Below, piece by piece: positions 28,380 to 37,425 of a stretch of 46,308 nucleotides of DNA. Source of the stretch: Alphaproteobacteria bacterium (GTDB taxonomy: Bacteria > Pseudomonadota > Alphaproteobacteria > Micropepsales > Micropepsaceae); the NCBI GenBank assembly GCA_025924715.1, contig JAICHV010000031.1, positions 1-46,308 on the forward strand, in the 5' to 3' direction. Below the pieces are notes generated by a model. That model saw only the letters and a program-made list of their open reading frames with translations, had not been told where the DNA came from and ran no database searches. Every line of letters begins with the position of its first letter. Position 1 is the first letter of the stretch. A program made the translations under genes and the position numbers.

Positions 28380-29519
28380 TTAGTTCAGCAGCGCTGCGAT
28401 CACGGCATTGAGCACCAGGCGTCCCGCCGGCGTGGCGCGCAGCACGTCGTTTTGCAGCGACAGCAAGCCTTGTTCCGACAGTGTGGCGATTTTTGCCGCG
28501 TCGGGCCGTACGGCCCAGCGCATTTCGTAAGCCGCCAGATCGATGCCCTCGCTGAGGCGCAGATTCATCAGCAGATGTTCGCGCGCGGCGTCGCCGTCCG
28601 GAACCTCCAGAAAATCGGCGAAGGCGCGGCCGGTTTTGCGCACTTCATCTTGCCAGCGTTCCGGCTGGCGGATGGTGGCGGTGGCCATGCGTTTGCCCAT
28701 CCACGACAGCCGCCCATGCGCGCCAGGGCCGACACCGGCATAATCGCCGTACCGCCAATAGATCAGATTGTGCCGGCTTTGCGACCCGGGGCGGGCATGG
28801 TTGGAGATTTCATAAGCGGGAAGGCCTGCGGCCTGCGTCATCTCTTGCGTCATCTCGTATAAATCCGCCGCCAGATCGTCGCCCGGGATTTGCAGCTTGC
28901 CGGTCTTGTGCAGCAAGGCGAAAGGGGTTTGCGGCTCGATGGTCAATTGATAGAGCGAAAGATGATCGGTGCCGAAGCCAAGCGCCTGTTGCAATTCTTC
29001 GCGCCACTGTGCCGGCGTTTGACCAGGGCGGGCATAAATCAAATCCAGCGAGACCCGCTCGAACAGGCCCATCGCCATGGCCAGCGCGGCCCGGGCCTCG
29101 TCCGCATCATGCAGCCGGCCCAGCATTTTGAGATCGGCATCGTTCAGCGCCTGCACCCCCAGCGAGACCCGGTTGACGCCTGCCGCCCGGTAATCGGCGA
29201 AGCGTGCTGCATCGGCGCTGGCCGGATTGGCTTCCAGGGTGATCTCCAAATCATTGGTCAGGCGCCAATTGCGGGAGATTTTTTCCAGCACCCGCGCCAC
29301 GGTTTTGCCTTGCATCAGGGACGGCGTGCCGCCGCCAAAAAAAATCGTCTCGACGATAGGCCGCAGCGCACCTTGCGCGGCCGCGACTATATCCAACTCT
29401 TTTTCGATGGCGTCGGCCCAGCCGCTTTCATCCACGCTTGAGCGGACATGGCTGTTGAAATCGCAATAAGGACATTTGGCGGCGCAGAACGGCCAATGGA
29501 CATAGATGCCGAAACTCAT
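28380..29519 (-). CDS. hemW: radical SAM heme chaperone HemW
   Basis: 379 residues from the ATG giving MSFGIYVHWPFC. The radical SAM cluster motif C-x3-C-x2-C is CAAKCPYC, followed by FFGGGTPSLM, EANPASAD and RVSLGVQALNDADLKMLGR, and a HemN-type C-terminal domain; the extra cysteine of true HemN coproporphyrinogen dehydrogenase is absent, favouring HemW. The reading frame runs on to 29705 only because a palindromic repeat upstream is open in this frame, so the longer start is rejected. Lies downstream of rdgB, separated by that repeat. Confidence 0.93.
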   Translation of the reverse strand: MSFGIYVHWPFCAAKCPYCDFNSHVRSSVDESGWADAIEKELDIVAAAQGALRPIVETIFFGGGTPSLMQGKTVARVLEKISRNWRLTNDLEITLEANPASADAARFADYRAAGVNRVSLGVQALNDADLKMLGRLHDADEARAALAMAMGLFERVSLDLIYARPGQTPAQWREELQQALGFGTDHLSLYQLTIEPQTPFALLHKTGKLQIPGDDLAADLYEMTQEMTQAAGLPAYEISNHARPGSQSRHNLIYWRYGDYAGVGPGAHGRLSWMGKRMATATIRQPERWQDEVRKTGRAFADFLEVPDGDAAREHLLMNLRLSEGIDLAAYEMRWAVRPDAAKIATLSEQGLLSLQNDVLRATPAGRLVLNAVIAALLN

Positions 29520-29531
29520 GCGGAGCGCCGG

Positions 29532-29690
29532 CCAGCAAAAGTGTGGAGCACGCGAAGCGTGCAAAACGGTTTTGCGAGTGGCGCCGGAAGCGCCCATCGT
29601 AAGATTGGGCGCGTCCGCGCGAATGGCGCCGGAGGCGCCCATTGTAAGATTGGGCGCGTCCGCGCCCAGGGACGCGCGACCATTAAAGAC
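29532..29690. repeat. palindromic repeat, copy with a 45-bp tandem duplication
   Basis: Fills nearly all the space between rdgB and hemW. Layout on the plus strand: CCAGCAAAAGTGTGGAGC, a stem ACGCGAAGCGT, then two near-identical 45-bp units starting at 29579 and 29624 (each TGGCGCCGGA.GCGCCCAT.GTAAGATTGG plus GCGCGTCCGCGC), and finally GACGCGCGACC-TTAAA, whose TTA supplies the rdgB stop. Internal inverted repeats GCGCCCA/TGGGCGC and GGGCGC/GCGCCC predict hairpins. The same element, single unit and opposite orientation, sits at 37200-37291. Confidence 0.85.
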
Positions 29691-30290
29691 TCTCGGCGAA
29701 GGCACCGCTGTGCAAAAGCTTTTCGAAAGCCCGGGCGCGGTGGCTCATGGCGTGTTTCCTATGCGGCTCCATTTCGCCGAAGGTCAGGCTCTCGCCATCG
29801 GCGATGAAGATGGGATCATAGCCGAAGCCCTGCGTGCCGCGCGGCGGAAATACCAGCTTGCCATGCACCTCGCCTTCGAAAATCCGGCATTCGCCCTGCG
29901 GCATGGCGAGTGCCAGGGCGCAGACGAATTTGGCGGAGAGATCGCCGGCCTTTTTCTCGCGCAATTCTTTTTCCAGGCGCGCCATGGCGATGGAAAAATC
30001 CTTGGTCGGTCCCGCCCAGCGCGCCGAATAAATCCCGGGCGCACCGTCCAGCGCATTCACCCATAGACCGGAATCATCCGCCAAGGCGGGATGATGACCG
30101 CCATCGGCGGCGGCGCGCGCCTTCAATTGCGCATTGGCGGCGAAAGTGGCGCCGGTTTCTTCCGGCTCGGGCAGGCCAAACTCGCCGGCGCTGACGGGCT
30201 CGATGCCGTGGGGGCCCAGCAGGGCCTTGATCTCGCGCACCTTGCCCGGATTGTGGCTCGCCACCACCAGGATGGTGCCGCGCGGCAGTC

Positions 30291-30294
<4 letters not shown>
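29683..30294 (-). CDS. rdgB: dITP/XTP pyrophosphatase (non-canonical purine NTP hydrolase)
   Basis: 203 residues from a GTG that overlaps the rph stop (GTGA). Family motifs: [13 protein letters not shown] at the N-terminus, [23 protein letters not shown] and GFGYDPIFI. It hydrolyses dITP, XTP and ITP to keep them out of nucleic acids. The stop codon lies within the TTAAA end of the palindromic repeat. The rph-rdgB-hemW order is common in alphaproteobacteria. Confidence 0.97.
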
Positions 30295-31004
<710 letters not shown>

Positions 31005-31117
31005 GGGGGTGTATATCTTGAAGAGCGTGGCTGGGCCGGTTACCTAGCGGCTTTGCCGCGCGCCGTCCAACCGGCCGGCCGGACTGTGAAATTATCGTTT
31101 CTGGACAAAGGCTTATA

Positions 31118-32182
31118 TTGGACTCCCTGGCATCCCTGCTGAATCCTAGCGTCCTGGGCGAGCGCCCAAGGGAGGTTTTCCGCCATCTGGTCGAAGCTTT
31201 CCTGGCTTCCGGCGAGCCGGTGGGCTCGCGCACGCTGTCCCAGCGGCTGCCTTTGACCCTGTCGCCGGCCTCGATCCGCAATGTCATGGCCGATCTGGAA
31301 AGCCTGGGCCTTCTATACGCCCCCCATACCAGCGCAGGCCGGGTGCCGACCGAAAAAGGCCTGCGCCTGTTTGTCGATGGGCTGCTGGAGATCGGCGAAC
31401 TCGCCCCCGACGAGCGGGTGGCGATCGAGGCGCGGATGAGCGGCAGCGGCAGACGGCTGGAAGACGTGCTGACCCAGGCGACCAGCCTGCTTTCGGGTCT
31501 GTCGCGCTGCGCCGGTCTGGTGGTGACCGCCAAGCAGGACGCCACCCTGAAACTGGTGGAATTCGTGTCGGTCGGGCCGGGCAAGGCCCTGGTGATCATG
31601 GTCAGCGAGGACGGCCAGGTCGAAAACCGGGTGATCGACATCCCCACCGGCCTGCCGGTTTCGGCCCTGACCGAGGCCTCCAATTATCTCAATGCCAGGC
31701 TACGCGGCCGCACCATCGACAACGCCCGGGCCGAGATCCTGCAGGAGCTGGAGGGCGAGCGGGCGGAGCTGGATTCCCTGACCGCTAAGGTGGTTGCGGA
31801 GGGCTTGGCGACTTTGAGCCAACCCGGCGGCGCGGACGACAAAGTGCTGATCGTGCGCGGCGCCTCGCATCTGCTGGACAGTGTGGAGGCCCAGGCCGAC
31901 ATCGAACGGGTGCGCACCCTGTTCGAGGATATCGAGCGCAAGGCCGATCTGATCCGCCTGTTGGAACTGGCCAAGGATGGCGACGGGGTGCGGATTTTCA
32001 TCGGCTCCGAAAACCGGCTTTTCAGCCTTTCGGGATCGTCCATCGTCGCCGCGCCTTATGCCAATGCGGCCGGAAAGATCGTGGGCGTGATCGGCGTGCT
32101 TGGGCCCACCAGACTGAATTATGGGCGGATCATTCCGATGGTCGATCATACCGCCAAAGTCATTGGACGATTGCTGGCTTAG
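31118..32182 (+). CDS. hrcA: heat-inducible transcriptional repressor HrcA
   Basis: 354 residues. It must start at the TTG at 31118 (AAAGG six bases upstream); no ATG or GTG occurs before the winged-helix domain. That domain shows FLASGEPVGSRTLSQRLPLTLSPASIRNVMADLE, as HrcA; then a GAF-like dimerisation region with SSGLSRCAG-type context (LLSGLSRCAGLVV) and the C-terminal IVAAPYANAAGKIVGVIGVLGPTRLNYGRIIP. It represses groESL and other class I heat-shock genes through CIRCE operators. No CIRCE inverted repeat was found in the window. Followed 17 bases later by grpE. Confidence 0.95.
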   Translation: MDSLASLLNPSVLGERPREVFRHLVEAFLASGEPVGSRTLSQRLPLTLSPASIRNVMADLESLGLLYAPHTSAGRVPTEKGLRLFVDGLLEIGELAPDERVAIEARMSGSGRRLEDVLTQATSLLSGLSRCAGLVVTAKQDATLKLVEFVSVGPGKALVIMVSEDGQVENRVIDIPTGLPVSALTEASNYLNARLRGRTIDNARAEILQELEGERAELDSLTAKVVAEGLATLSQPGGADDKVLIVRGASHLLDSVEAQADIERVRTLFEDIERKADLIRLLELAKDGDGVRIFIGSENRLFSLSGSSIVAAPYANAAGKIVGVIGVLGPTRLNYGRIIPMVDHTAKVIGRLLA

Positions 32183-32199
32183 CGTTTAAGGAACTGTAG

Positions 32200-32784
32200 A
32201 TGAACGACGAACAGAACGAACATATCCCGACCGATCCGGCCAACGACCAGACACCGGGCGCCGCCGAATTCGCGGTGCTGGAGGCGCTCAGGGCCGAGAT
32301 CGAGAACCTCAAGGACCAGCGCCTGCGCGCCCTGGCCGAGGCGGAAAATATCCGCCGCCGTGCCGAACGCGAAAAGGCCGAGGCTTCGCAATATGCCGTC
32401 ACCAAATTCGCCCGCGACATGCTGGGCATCGCCGACAATTTCGCCCGTGCCTTGGCGGCCTGCCCGCCATCCGTGCGCGAAACCGCCGATCCGCAAGTGA
32501 AAGCCGTGCTGGATGGCATCGAAGCCACCGACCGGCAATTGCTGGCGGCCCTGGAGCGTTATGGCGTCAAGCCGGTGGACACCGCAGACGGCAAATTCGA
32601 TCCCAATCTGCATCAGGCGATCGCCGAGGTTCCGGGCAATGGCAAACCGGCGGGCAGCATCGTCGATGTGGTTCAGTCCGGCTATATGATCGGCGACCGC
32701 TTGCTGCGTCCCGCCATGGTGACAGTGGCGCGGCGCGGCGAAGCCGCATCGCAAACCGCATCCAGCTTCGATACGAAAGTCTGA
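32200..32784 (+). CDS. grpE: nucleotide exchange factor GrpE
   Basis: 194 residues, AAGGA upstream of the ATG. An acidic, disordered N-terminus leads to the long dimerisation coiled coil (about 30-75; LRAEIENLKDQRLRALAEAENIRRR broken here as LRALAEAENIRRRAEREK) and the beta-wing domain with the family signature HQAIAEVPG, VVQSGYMIGDRLLRPAMVTVA. It releases ADP from DnaK. Operon with hrcA, as in many alphaproteobacteria. Confidence 0.97.
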   Translation: MNDEQNEHIPTDPANDQTPGAAEFAVLEALRAEIENLKDQRLRALAEAENIRRRAEREKAEASQYAVTKFARDMLGIADNFARALAACPPSVRETADPQVKAVLDGIEATDRQLLAALERYGVKPVDTADGKFDPNLHQAIAEVPGNGKPAGSIVDVVQSGYMIGDRLLRPAMVTVARRGEAASQTASSFDTKV

Positions 32785-32787
32785 TCC

Positions 32788-33591
32788 ATGACCGGGCTGA
32801 AAATCGTCGTCGCCGGGGCCTCGGGCCGGATGGGCCGCACCCTGGTGCGCGAGATCGCCCAGGGCCATGGCGTCACCCTGACGGGCGCGCTGGAGGCGGA
32901 AGGTCATCCCGATTTGGGCGTGGATGCCGGCACCCTCGCGGGACTGCAGCCCAACGGCATCACCCTGACCGCCGATCCCCTGCCTTTGATCGCCCACGCC
33001 CAGGCGGTGATCGATTTCACCCGCCCGATGGTCTCGATGATGCTGGCCGACCTCGCCGCCCAGGCGCGCATCGTCCATGTCATCGGCACCACCGGCTTCA
33101 GCGCCGAGAATGAAAATCGCATCCAGGCGGCCGCCCGTCATGCCGTGATCGTCAAATCCGGCAATATGAGCTTGGGGGTCAATCTGCTGGTGGCCCTGGT
33201 GGAACGCGCCGCCAAGGCTCTGCCGGATTACGATGTCGAAATTCTGGAAATGCATCACAAGATGAAAGTGGACGCGCCATCGGGTACCGCTTTGATGCTG
33301 GGCGCGGCGGCGGCCAAGGGACGCGATATTTCCCTGGACAAACATTCCATCCGCAGCCGCGACGGCAATATGGGACCGCGCGAGGACGGCGCCATCGGCT
33401 TTGCGACTTTGCGCGGCGGCACGGTGGTGGGCGAGCACCAGGTGATCCTGGCCGGATCGGGCGAGCGGCTGACGCTGACCCATGTGGCGGAAGATCGCTC
33501 GATCTTTGCCCGCGGCGCCATCGCCGCGGCGCGTTGGGGCCATGGCAAAAAGCCCGGATTATATGGAATGACGGACGTGCTGGGCCTGTAA
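32788..33591 (+). CDS. dapB: 4-hydroxy-tetrahydrodipicolinate reductase
   Basis: 267 residues. N-terminal NAD(P)H-binding [17 protein letters not shown], central GTTGFS, and the diagnostic substrate-binding stretch [19 protein letters not shown] with catalytic H and K. Reduces the cyclised aspartate semialdehyde-pyruvate product in lysine and diaminopimelate synthesis. Three bases behind grpE; its TAA overlaps the nth ATG by one base. Confidence 0.97.
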   Translation: MTGLKIVVAGASGRMGRTLVREIAQGHGVTLTGALEAEGHPDLGVDAGTLAGLQPNGITLTADPLPLIAHAQAVIDFTRPMVSMMLADLAAQARIVHVIGTTGFSAENENRIQAAARHAVIVKSGNMSLGVNLLVALVERAAKALPDYDVEILEMHHKMKVDAPSGTALMLGAAAAKGRDISLDKHSIRSRDGNMGPREDGAIGFATLRGGTVVGEHQVILAGSGERLTLTHVAEDRSIFARGAIAAARWGHGKKPGLYGMTDVLGL

Positions 33592-34280
33592 TGGTCAAGC
33601 TGCTCAAGCCGGCGGAGATCGAGGAATTTTTCGCGCGGCTGAAGAAGCAAAATCCTTCGCCCAAGACCGAGCTGGAATACACCAATCCCTATACGCTGCT
33701 GGTGGCTGTCGCGCTGTCGGCCCAGGCCACCGACAAATCCGTGAACAAGGCGACCGCGTCTTTGTTCAAGACCATCGACACGCCGCGCAAAATGCTCGCT
33801 TTGGGCGAAGAAAAGCTGGCCGATGCGATCAAGACCATCGGCCTTTATCGCGGCAAGGCCAAGAATGTGATCGCAGCGGCCAAAATCCTGATCGACAAAC
33901 ATGGCGGCCAAGTGCCCAAGGACCGCGCCGCGCTGGAAGAACTGCCGGGCGTGGGGCGCAAGACCGCCAATGTGGTTTTGAACGTGGCTTTTGGCGAACC
34001 GACCATTGCCGTCGACACGCATATTTTCCGGGTCTCAAACCGCACCGGGCTGGCGCCGGGCAAGGATGTTCTGGCGGTGGAATTGGCTTTGGAAAAACGC
34101 GTTCCCAAGAAATATCTCAGCCATGCGCATCATTGGCTGATTCTGCATGGCCGCTATACCTGCGTTGCCCGCAAGCCTTTGTGCCCGATCTGCGTGGTGC
34201 GCGACCTGTGTAACTTCCCGGATAAGACCAAGGAAGCGCCGCCGGTGAAGCCCAGACTCAAGATTTCTTCAAAGCGTTGA
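33591..34280 (+). CDS. nth: endonuclease III
   Basis: 229 residues from the ATG in TAATG with the dapB stop. Helix-hairpin-helix LPGVGRKTANVVLNVAF with the catalytic Lys, VDTHIFRVSNR with the catalytic Asp, and a C-terminal [4Fe-4S] motif C-x6-C-x2-C-x5-C (CVARKPLCPICVVRDLC). It removes oxidised pyrimidines and cleaves abasic sites. Its last 23 bases overlap the convergent lipoprotein gene. Confidence 0.97.
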   Translation: MVKLLKPAEIEEFFARLKKQNPSPKTELEYTNPYTLLVAVALSAQATDKSVNKATASLFKTIDTPRKMLALGEEKLADAIKTIGLYRGKAKNVIAAAKILIDKHGGQVPKDRAALEELPGVGRKTANVVLNVAFGEPTIAVDTHIFRVSNRTGLAPGKDVLAVELALEKRVPKKYLSHAHHWLILHGRYTCVARKPLCPICVVRDLCNFPDKTKEAPPVKPRLKISSKR

Positions 34281-34611
34281 GACAGGCGGGATCGGCGGCT
34301 TGTCCCTGGCCGGCCGGCAAGGTTTCGATATGGCGCACCACTTGCTGCGTCCCGCTGCCGTAAAGGAAAAAATAGGCGTGGCAGCTGGGCGCATCATAGC
34401 GCCACATCTCCGCGCCGCTCCCTTTGTTGACAAAAGCGGGTGCGCCGAGCAGCGCGCGCAGTTGCGCCGCGGTGATGTTGCTGAAGCGGTCGGGCTCACC
34501 GCGCGGCGGCGGCGTCGGGATGGGAACGATGGGCGCCGCCGGAGGCCGAGGCGGCGCGGCGCAGCCCGCCAGGATCAGACCCGAGATCAAGATTGGAAAC
34601 GCGCGGTTCAT
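34258..34611 (-). CDS. small hypothetical lipoprotein
   Basis: 117 residues. A lipobox LILAGC after a hydrophobic core predicts outer- or inner-membrane anchoring, followed by a Pro-rich linker (AAPPRPPAAPIVPIPTPPP) and a short domain (TAAQLRALLGAPAFVNKGSG; MWRYDAPSCHAYFFLY) with two cysteines. The domain resembles small SmpA/OmlA-like folds in outline, but this is not established. Overlaps the EI24-protein stop (ATGA) and, on the opposite strand, the end of nth. Confidence 0.75.
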   Translation of the reverse strand: MNRAFPILISGLILAGCAAPPRPPAAPIVPIPTPPPRGEPDRFSNITAAQLRALLGAPAFVNKGSGAEMWRYDAPSCHAYFFLYGSGTQQVVRHIETLPAGQGQAADPACLNALKKS

Positions 34612-35276
34612 CGTCCGGTCCTTTGCAGATGTTTGAACAGATGCACCATCAGCGCGGTTCCGAACAGGGGCGCGAACAGATCAATTACCGGCACGACCGA
34701 CAGCAGCGACACCGCCATGCCAGCCAAGCCGATGGACCAGCCATTGGCGCGGCGCATGCGGTCCGCTTCGGCAAGGCTGAGATGGCGCAGCGCCGTCAGC
34801 TCGAAATATTCGCGTCCGAGCAGCCAGCCATTGACCAACAGGCTGAGCAATTCCCCCACGCCCGGCAGGCCGATATCGATCGGCAACAGCACGATATCGG
34901 CCCCCAGCACCAAGCCCGTCAGCCTGAGCCCCGCTTTGAGCGCGGGCCCCCAGTGTCCGGCGGGAGCGGGCGGGTCCTGCGGGTAATCGCGCGCCTCGAT
35001 GCTGGCGGCGAGCCGGTCCAAAAAAAACGTGCCGAAAAACGCCGCGACCGGCGCGCCCAGGGCGCCCAGCAGAAACACGAACAAGACCGGCGCCAGCAGC
35101 TCCAGCGCCCGGTTCACCGCCGGGCTCCCCAGCACCGGCAATTGCGCGATCAACATTTCCGCCGCCGCCAAGCCCAGCGCAAACAGCAGCACCGTCAGGC
35201 CCAAGGAGGCCAGCACCAAACCGCGCAAACGGGGATCGAAAATCACGCCCAGGGCGCGGCGCGCGCTTGCGAACAT
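34608..35276 (-). CDS. EI24 domain (CysZ-like) membrane protein
   Basis: 222 residues with about four to six hydrophobic segments, a central FLLGALGAPVAAFFGTFFLDRLA and a second half with DIVLLPIDIGLPGVGELLSLL and NGWLLGREYFELTALRHL, typical of the EI24/CysZ family. CysZ imports sulfate in enterobacteria; the role in alphaproteobacteria is unproven. Translationally coupled to the downstream lipoprotein gene. Confidence 0.87.
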   Translation of the reverse strand: MFASARRALGVIFDPRLRGLVLASLGLTVLLFALGLAAAEMLIAQLPVLGSPAVNRALELLAPVLFVFLLGALGAPVAAFFGTFFLDRLAASIEARDYPQDPPAPAGHWGPALKAGLRLTGLVLGADIVLLPIDIGLPGVGELLSLLVNGWLLGREYFELTALRHLSLAEADRMRRANGWSIGLAGMAVSLLSVVPVIDLFAPLFGTALMVHLFKHLQRTGR

Positions 35277-35310
35277 CAGGACGGTCCCTTATGGCAGGGG
35301 CGTTATAGAG

Positions 35311-35403
35311 CCTTTCCGCGATTCTTCGAATCGCGAAAATGCTCTATCTTTTGTTTTTTCGCGGTTCCGACGGAAAACCGCTCACACTTTTCCTGGAACC
35401 GCT
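35311..35403. repeat. multi-hairpin intergenic repeat before the adenosine kinase gene
   Basis: CGCGATTC-ttc-GAATCGCG (35317-35335) is a perfect 8-bp hairpin; further on GCGGTTCC (35361-35368) pairs with GGAACCGC (35396-35403), enclosing GCGGTT/AACCGC. The segment CGGAAAACCGCTCACACTTTTCCTGG shares ~23 bases with the end of the repeat at 37200-37291 and, more loosely, with 29532-29570. The AAAAGTGTG-AGCGGTTTT core resembles an intergenic repeat known from many alphaproteobacterial genomes. Confidence 0.75.
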
Positions 35404-35420
35404 TCTGACGCTGGGGACCC

Positions 35421-36434
35421 ATGACGCAAAAATATGATGTGGCCGGGCTGGGCAATGCGATTGTCGACATCATCGCTTCGGTGGATGACCGCTTTCTGCT
35501 GACCCACAAGATCGCCAAGGGCGCGATGACCCTGATCGACGAGTACCGCGCCCAGGAATTGCACAAGGCCCTGGCGGATAATCGCCAGTCGCTGAGCGGG
35601 CTGAAAGAAATCGCCGGCGGCTCGGTGGCCAATTCCATGGCGGGCCTGGCATCGCTGGGCGGACGCGGCGTCTATGTCGGCAAGGTGTTCGACGACCGGC
35701 TGGGGGCAGTGTTCGGCGATTCCATGACCGCGACCGGTGTCGACTTCGCCACGCCGCGCGCCGACGCCGGCTCGCCGACGGCCTCCTGCATGATCGCGGT
35801 GACGCCGGACGGCCAGCGCAGCATGAGCACCTATCTGGGCGCCTGCCGTGAATTGACGCCGGGCGATGTCGACGAAAGCCTGCTTGCCGGCGCGCAGGTG
35901 CTTTATATCGAAGGCTATCTGTGGGACGAGGAAAGCGCCAAACAGGCCTCCCGCAAAGCCATCGCCGCGGTGAAGAACGCCGGCGGCCGCATCGCGCTAT
36001 CGCTCTCCGATTCCTTTTGCGTCGGCCGCTTCCGCGAGGAATTTCTGGGATTGCTGCACAAGGACCTGAACATCATTTTCGCCAATGAGGACGAAGCCAA
36101 GGCCCTGTTCGAGGAAAGCAGCTTCGACGCCGTGGTCGCCCATGCCAAGGCCTGGGGCGGCATCGCTGCCCTCACCCGTTCGGCCAAAGGCTGCGTGATT
36201 GTCGAGGAAGGCGCCGTCTACGAAGTGCCGGCCGCCCCGATTTCCGGTTTGGTCGATACCACCGGCGCCGGCGACCAATTCGCGGCCGGGTTTCTGTATG
36301 GCCTCACCCGCGGCAAGGGCCTGGCCGATTGCGGACGCCTAGGTGCGCTGGCCGCGGCCGAAGTCATCACCCATTACGGCGCCCGCCCTGAAACGGCGCT
36401 GAAGGACCTGGCGGCCAAGGCGGGGCTCGCTTAA
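35421..36434 (+). CDS. adenosine kinase-like PfkB family sugar kinase
   Basis: 337 residues. PfkB/ribokinase fold with GLGNAIVDIIASV at the N-terminus, GGSVANSMAGLASLGG, and the C-terminal signature DTTGAGDQFAAGFLYGL containing the catalytic Asp and anion hole. The alphaproteobacterial members next to smr/mltA-type genes are usually annotated as adenosine kinase; ribokinase or fructokinase are possible alternatives. GGGGA precedes the ATG. Its stop overlaps the convergent YjbQ gene by four bases. Confidence 0.88.
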   Translation: MTQKYDVAGLGNAIVDIIASVDDRFLLTHKIAKGAMTLIDEYRAQELHKALADNRQSLSGLKEIAGGSVANSMAGLASLGGRGVYVGKVFDDRLGAVFGDSMTATGVDFATPRADAGSPTASCMIAVTPDGQRSMSTYLGACRELTPGDVDESLLAGAQVLYIEGYLWDEESAKQASRKAIAAVKNAGGRIALSLSDSFCVGRFREEFLGLLHKDLNIIFANEDEAKALFEESSFDAVVAHAKAWGGIAALTRSAKGCVIVEEGAVYEVPAAPISGLVDTTGAGDQFAAGFLYGLTRGKGLADCGRLGALAAAEVITHYGARPETALKDLAAKAGLA

Positions 36435-36847
36435 TCCCCCAGGAAATGCAGCAGCACTTCGCGGCGGTGCGGGGCGTCGCGATGTTCGAAGACGTAAAGA
36501 CCCTGCCAGGTACCCAGCGCCGCTTTGCCTCCGCGCACCGGAATGGCGATCGAGGTTTGCGTCAACGCCGAGCGGATATGCGAGGGCATGTCGTCCGGCC
36601 CTTCGGCAGTGTGCCGGTAATTCATACCGTTCGTAGCGAGATGGGCGAAGAAGCTCTGCAGATCCTTTTGCACATCGGGATCGGCATTTTCCTGAATCAG
36701 CAAGGAGGCGGAGGTGTGACGGATGAAACAGGTGACCAATCCATCCGACAGATTTTCCGAATTCAGAAATTTTTCCAGCTGAGGGGTGATCTCATAGAGA
36801 CCGGGCCCCTTGGTGGAAACCGTAATGGTGTGGAAGGCCTGTTTCAC
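36431..36847 (-). CDS. YjbQ family (UPF0047) protein
   Basis: 138 residues, family length. Characteristic HTSASLLIQENADPDV with the conserved His/Asp, NYRHTAEGPDDMPSHIRSAL and GTWQGLYVFEHRD. Members can show weak thiamine-phosphate synthase activity in vitro, but the cellular role is unknown. ATG overlaps the smr stop; convergent with the adenosine kinase gene. Confidence 0.93.
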   Translation of the reverse strand: MKQAFHTITVSTKGPGLYEITPQLEKFLNSENLSDGLVTCFIRHTSASLLIQENADPDVQKDLQSFFAHLATNGMNYRHTAEGPDDMPSHIRSALTQTSIAIPVRGGKAALGTWQGLYVFEHRDAPHRREVLLHFLGD

Positions 36848-37425
36848 CGGATTTTCCGCAGATAGACATAAAGCGCGCCGTCGCCGCCATGGCGACGATG
36901 GGCGGGGCCCGATCCGGCTATCAACGCGGCGAATTCTTTTTCGTTCAGCCAGCGAGGCACCATCTCTTTCAGCACGCCATGGCTGCGCATGGTCCAGGGG
37001 GCGCCCTCCTCATCCTTGGGATTGCCCTTGCCGGTGATCACCAGCGCCAGCTTGACGCCATCGCCCTGCGCGCGGCGCAGGAATGAGAGCAGCGCCTGAT
37101 GGGCGCGATCTTCCGTCAGCCCGTGCAGATCGATGCGGGCGCCGGGCGCCAACTGCCCGCGCTTAAGTTTTTCCGAGGTATTGCCATCCAGGCCCTTTTT
37201 TAAGGGTCGCGCGGCCCCGGGCGCGGACGCGCCCAATTTTACAATGGGCGCCTCCGGCGCCGCTCGGAAAACCGCTTCACACTTTTCCTGGCCGCGCTCC
37301 ACGCCGCCGGCCTTGGCGCTGGGTTTTTTGCGCGCCGCTGTTTTGACCACGACCTGGGGCCGCGAGGCTTCGATGGATTCGCGGAATAAGACACGTTCTT
37401 CGTCGGTGATTTTGCGCACGCTCAT
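36844..37425 (-). CDS. Smr domain protein with an in-frame repeat insertion
   Basis: 193 residues. The C-terminal Smr domain (about 95-193) has IDLHGLTEDRAHQALLSFL, LVITGKG and HGGDGALYVYLRK, the catalytic-type motifs of MutS2/SmrA-like nicking endonucleases. The N-terminal ~45 residues (MSVRKITDEERVLFRESIE) are the usual leader of this alphaproteobacterial group. Residues about 46-76 (including RAAPEAPIVKLGASAPGAA) are encoded by a copy of the palindromic repeat at 37200-37291, inserted in frame in the linker. Overlaps by ATGA with both mltA and yjbQ. Confidence 0.92.
   Translation of the reverse strand: MSVRKITDEERVLFRESIEASRPQVVVKTAARKKPSAKAGGVERGQEKCEAVFRAAPEAPIVKLGASAPGAARPLKKGLDGNTSEKLKRGQLAPGARIDLHGLTEDRAHQALLSFLRRAQGDGVKLALVITGKGNPKDEEGAPWTMRSHGVLKEMVPRWLNEKEFAALIAGSGPAHRRHGGDGALYVYLRKIR
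37200..37291. repeat. palindromic repeat copy inside the smr reading frame
   Basis: Read on the minus strand: CCAGGAAAAGTGTGAAGCGGTTTTCCGAGC, GGCGCCGGAGGCGCCCATTG, TAAAATTGGGCGCGTCCGCGCCC, GGGGCCGCGCGACCCTTAAA. This matches one 45-bp unit and both flanks of the copy at 29532-29690, in opposite orientation. GCGCCCA/TGGGCGC and GGGCGC/GCGCCC arms are retained. It lies entirely within the smr coding region without breaking the frame. Confidence 0.85.

Noticed and set aside
29520..29705. Longer start for hemW
   Set aside because: The added residues come from the tandem palindromic repeat; family proteins start at the MSFGIYVHW position.
31005..31117. Search for a CIRCE operator in the rph/hrcA gap
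   Set aside because: No TTAGCACTC-N9-GAGTGCTAA-like inverted repeat is present.
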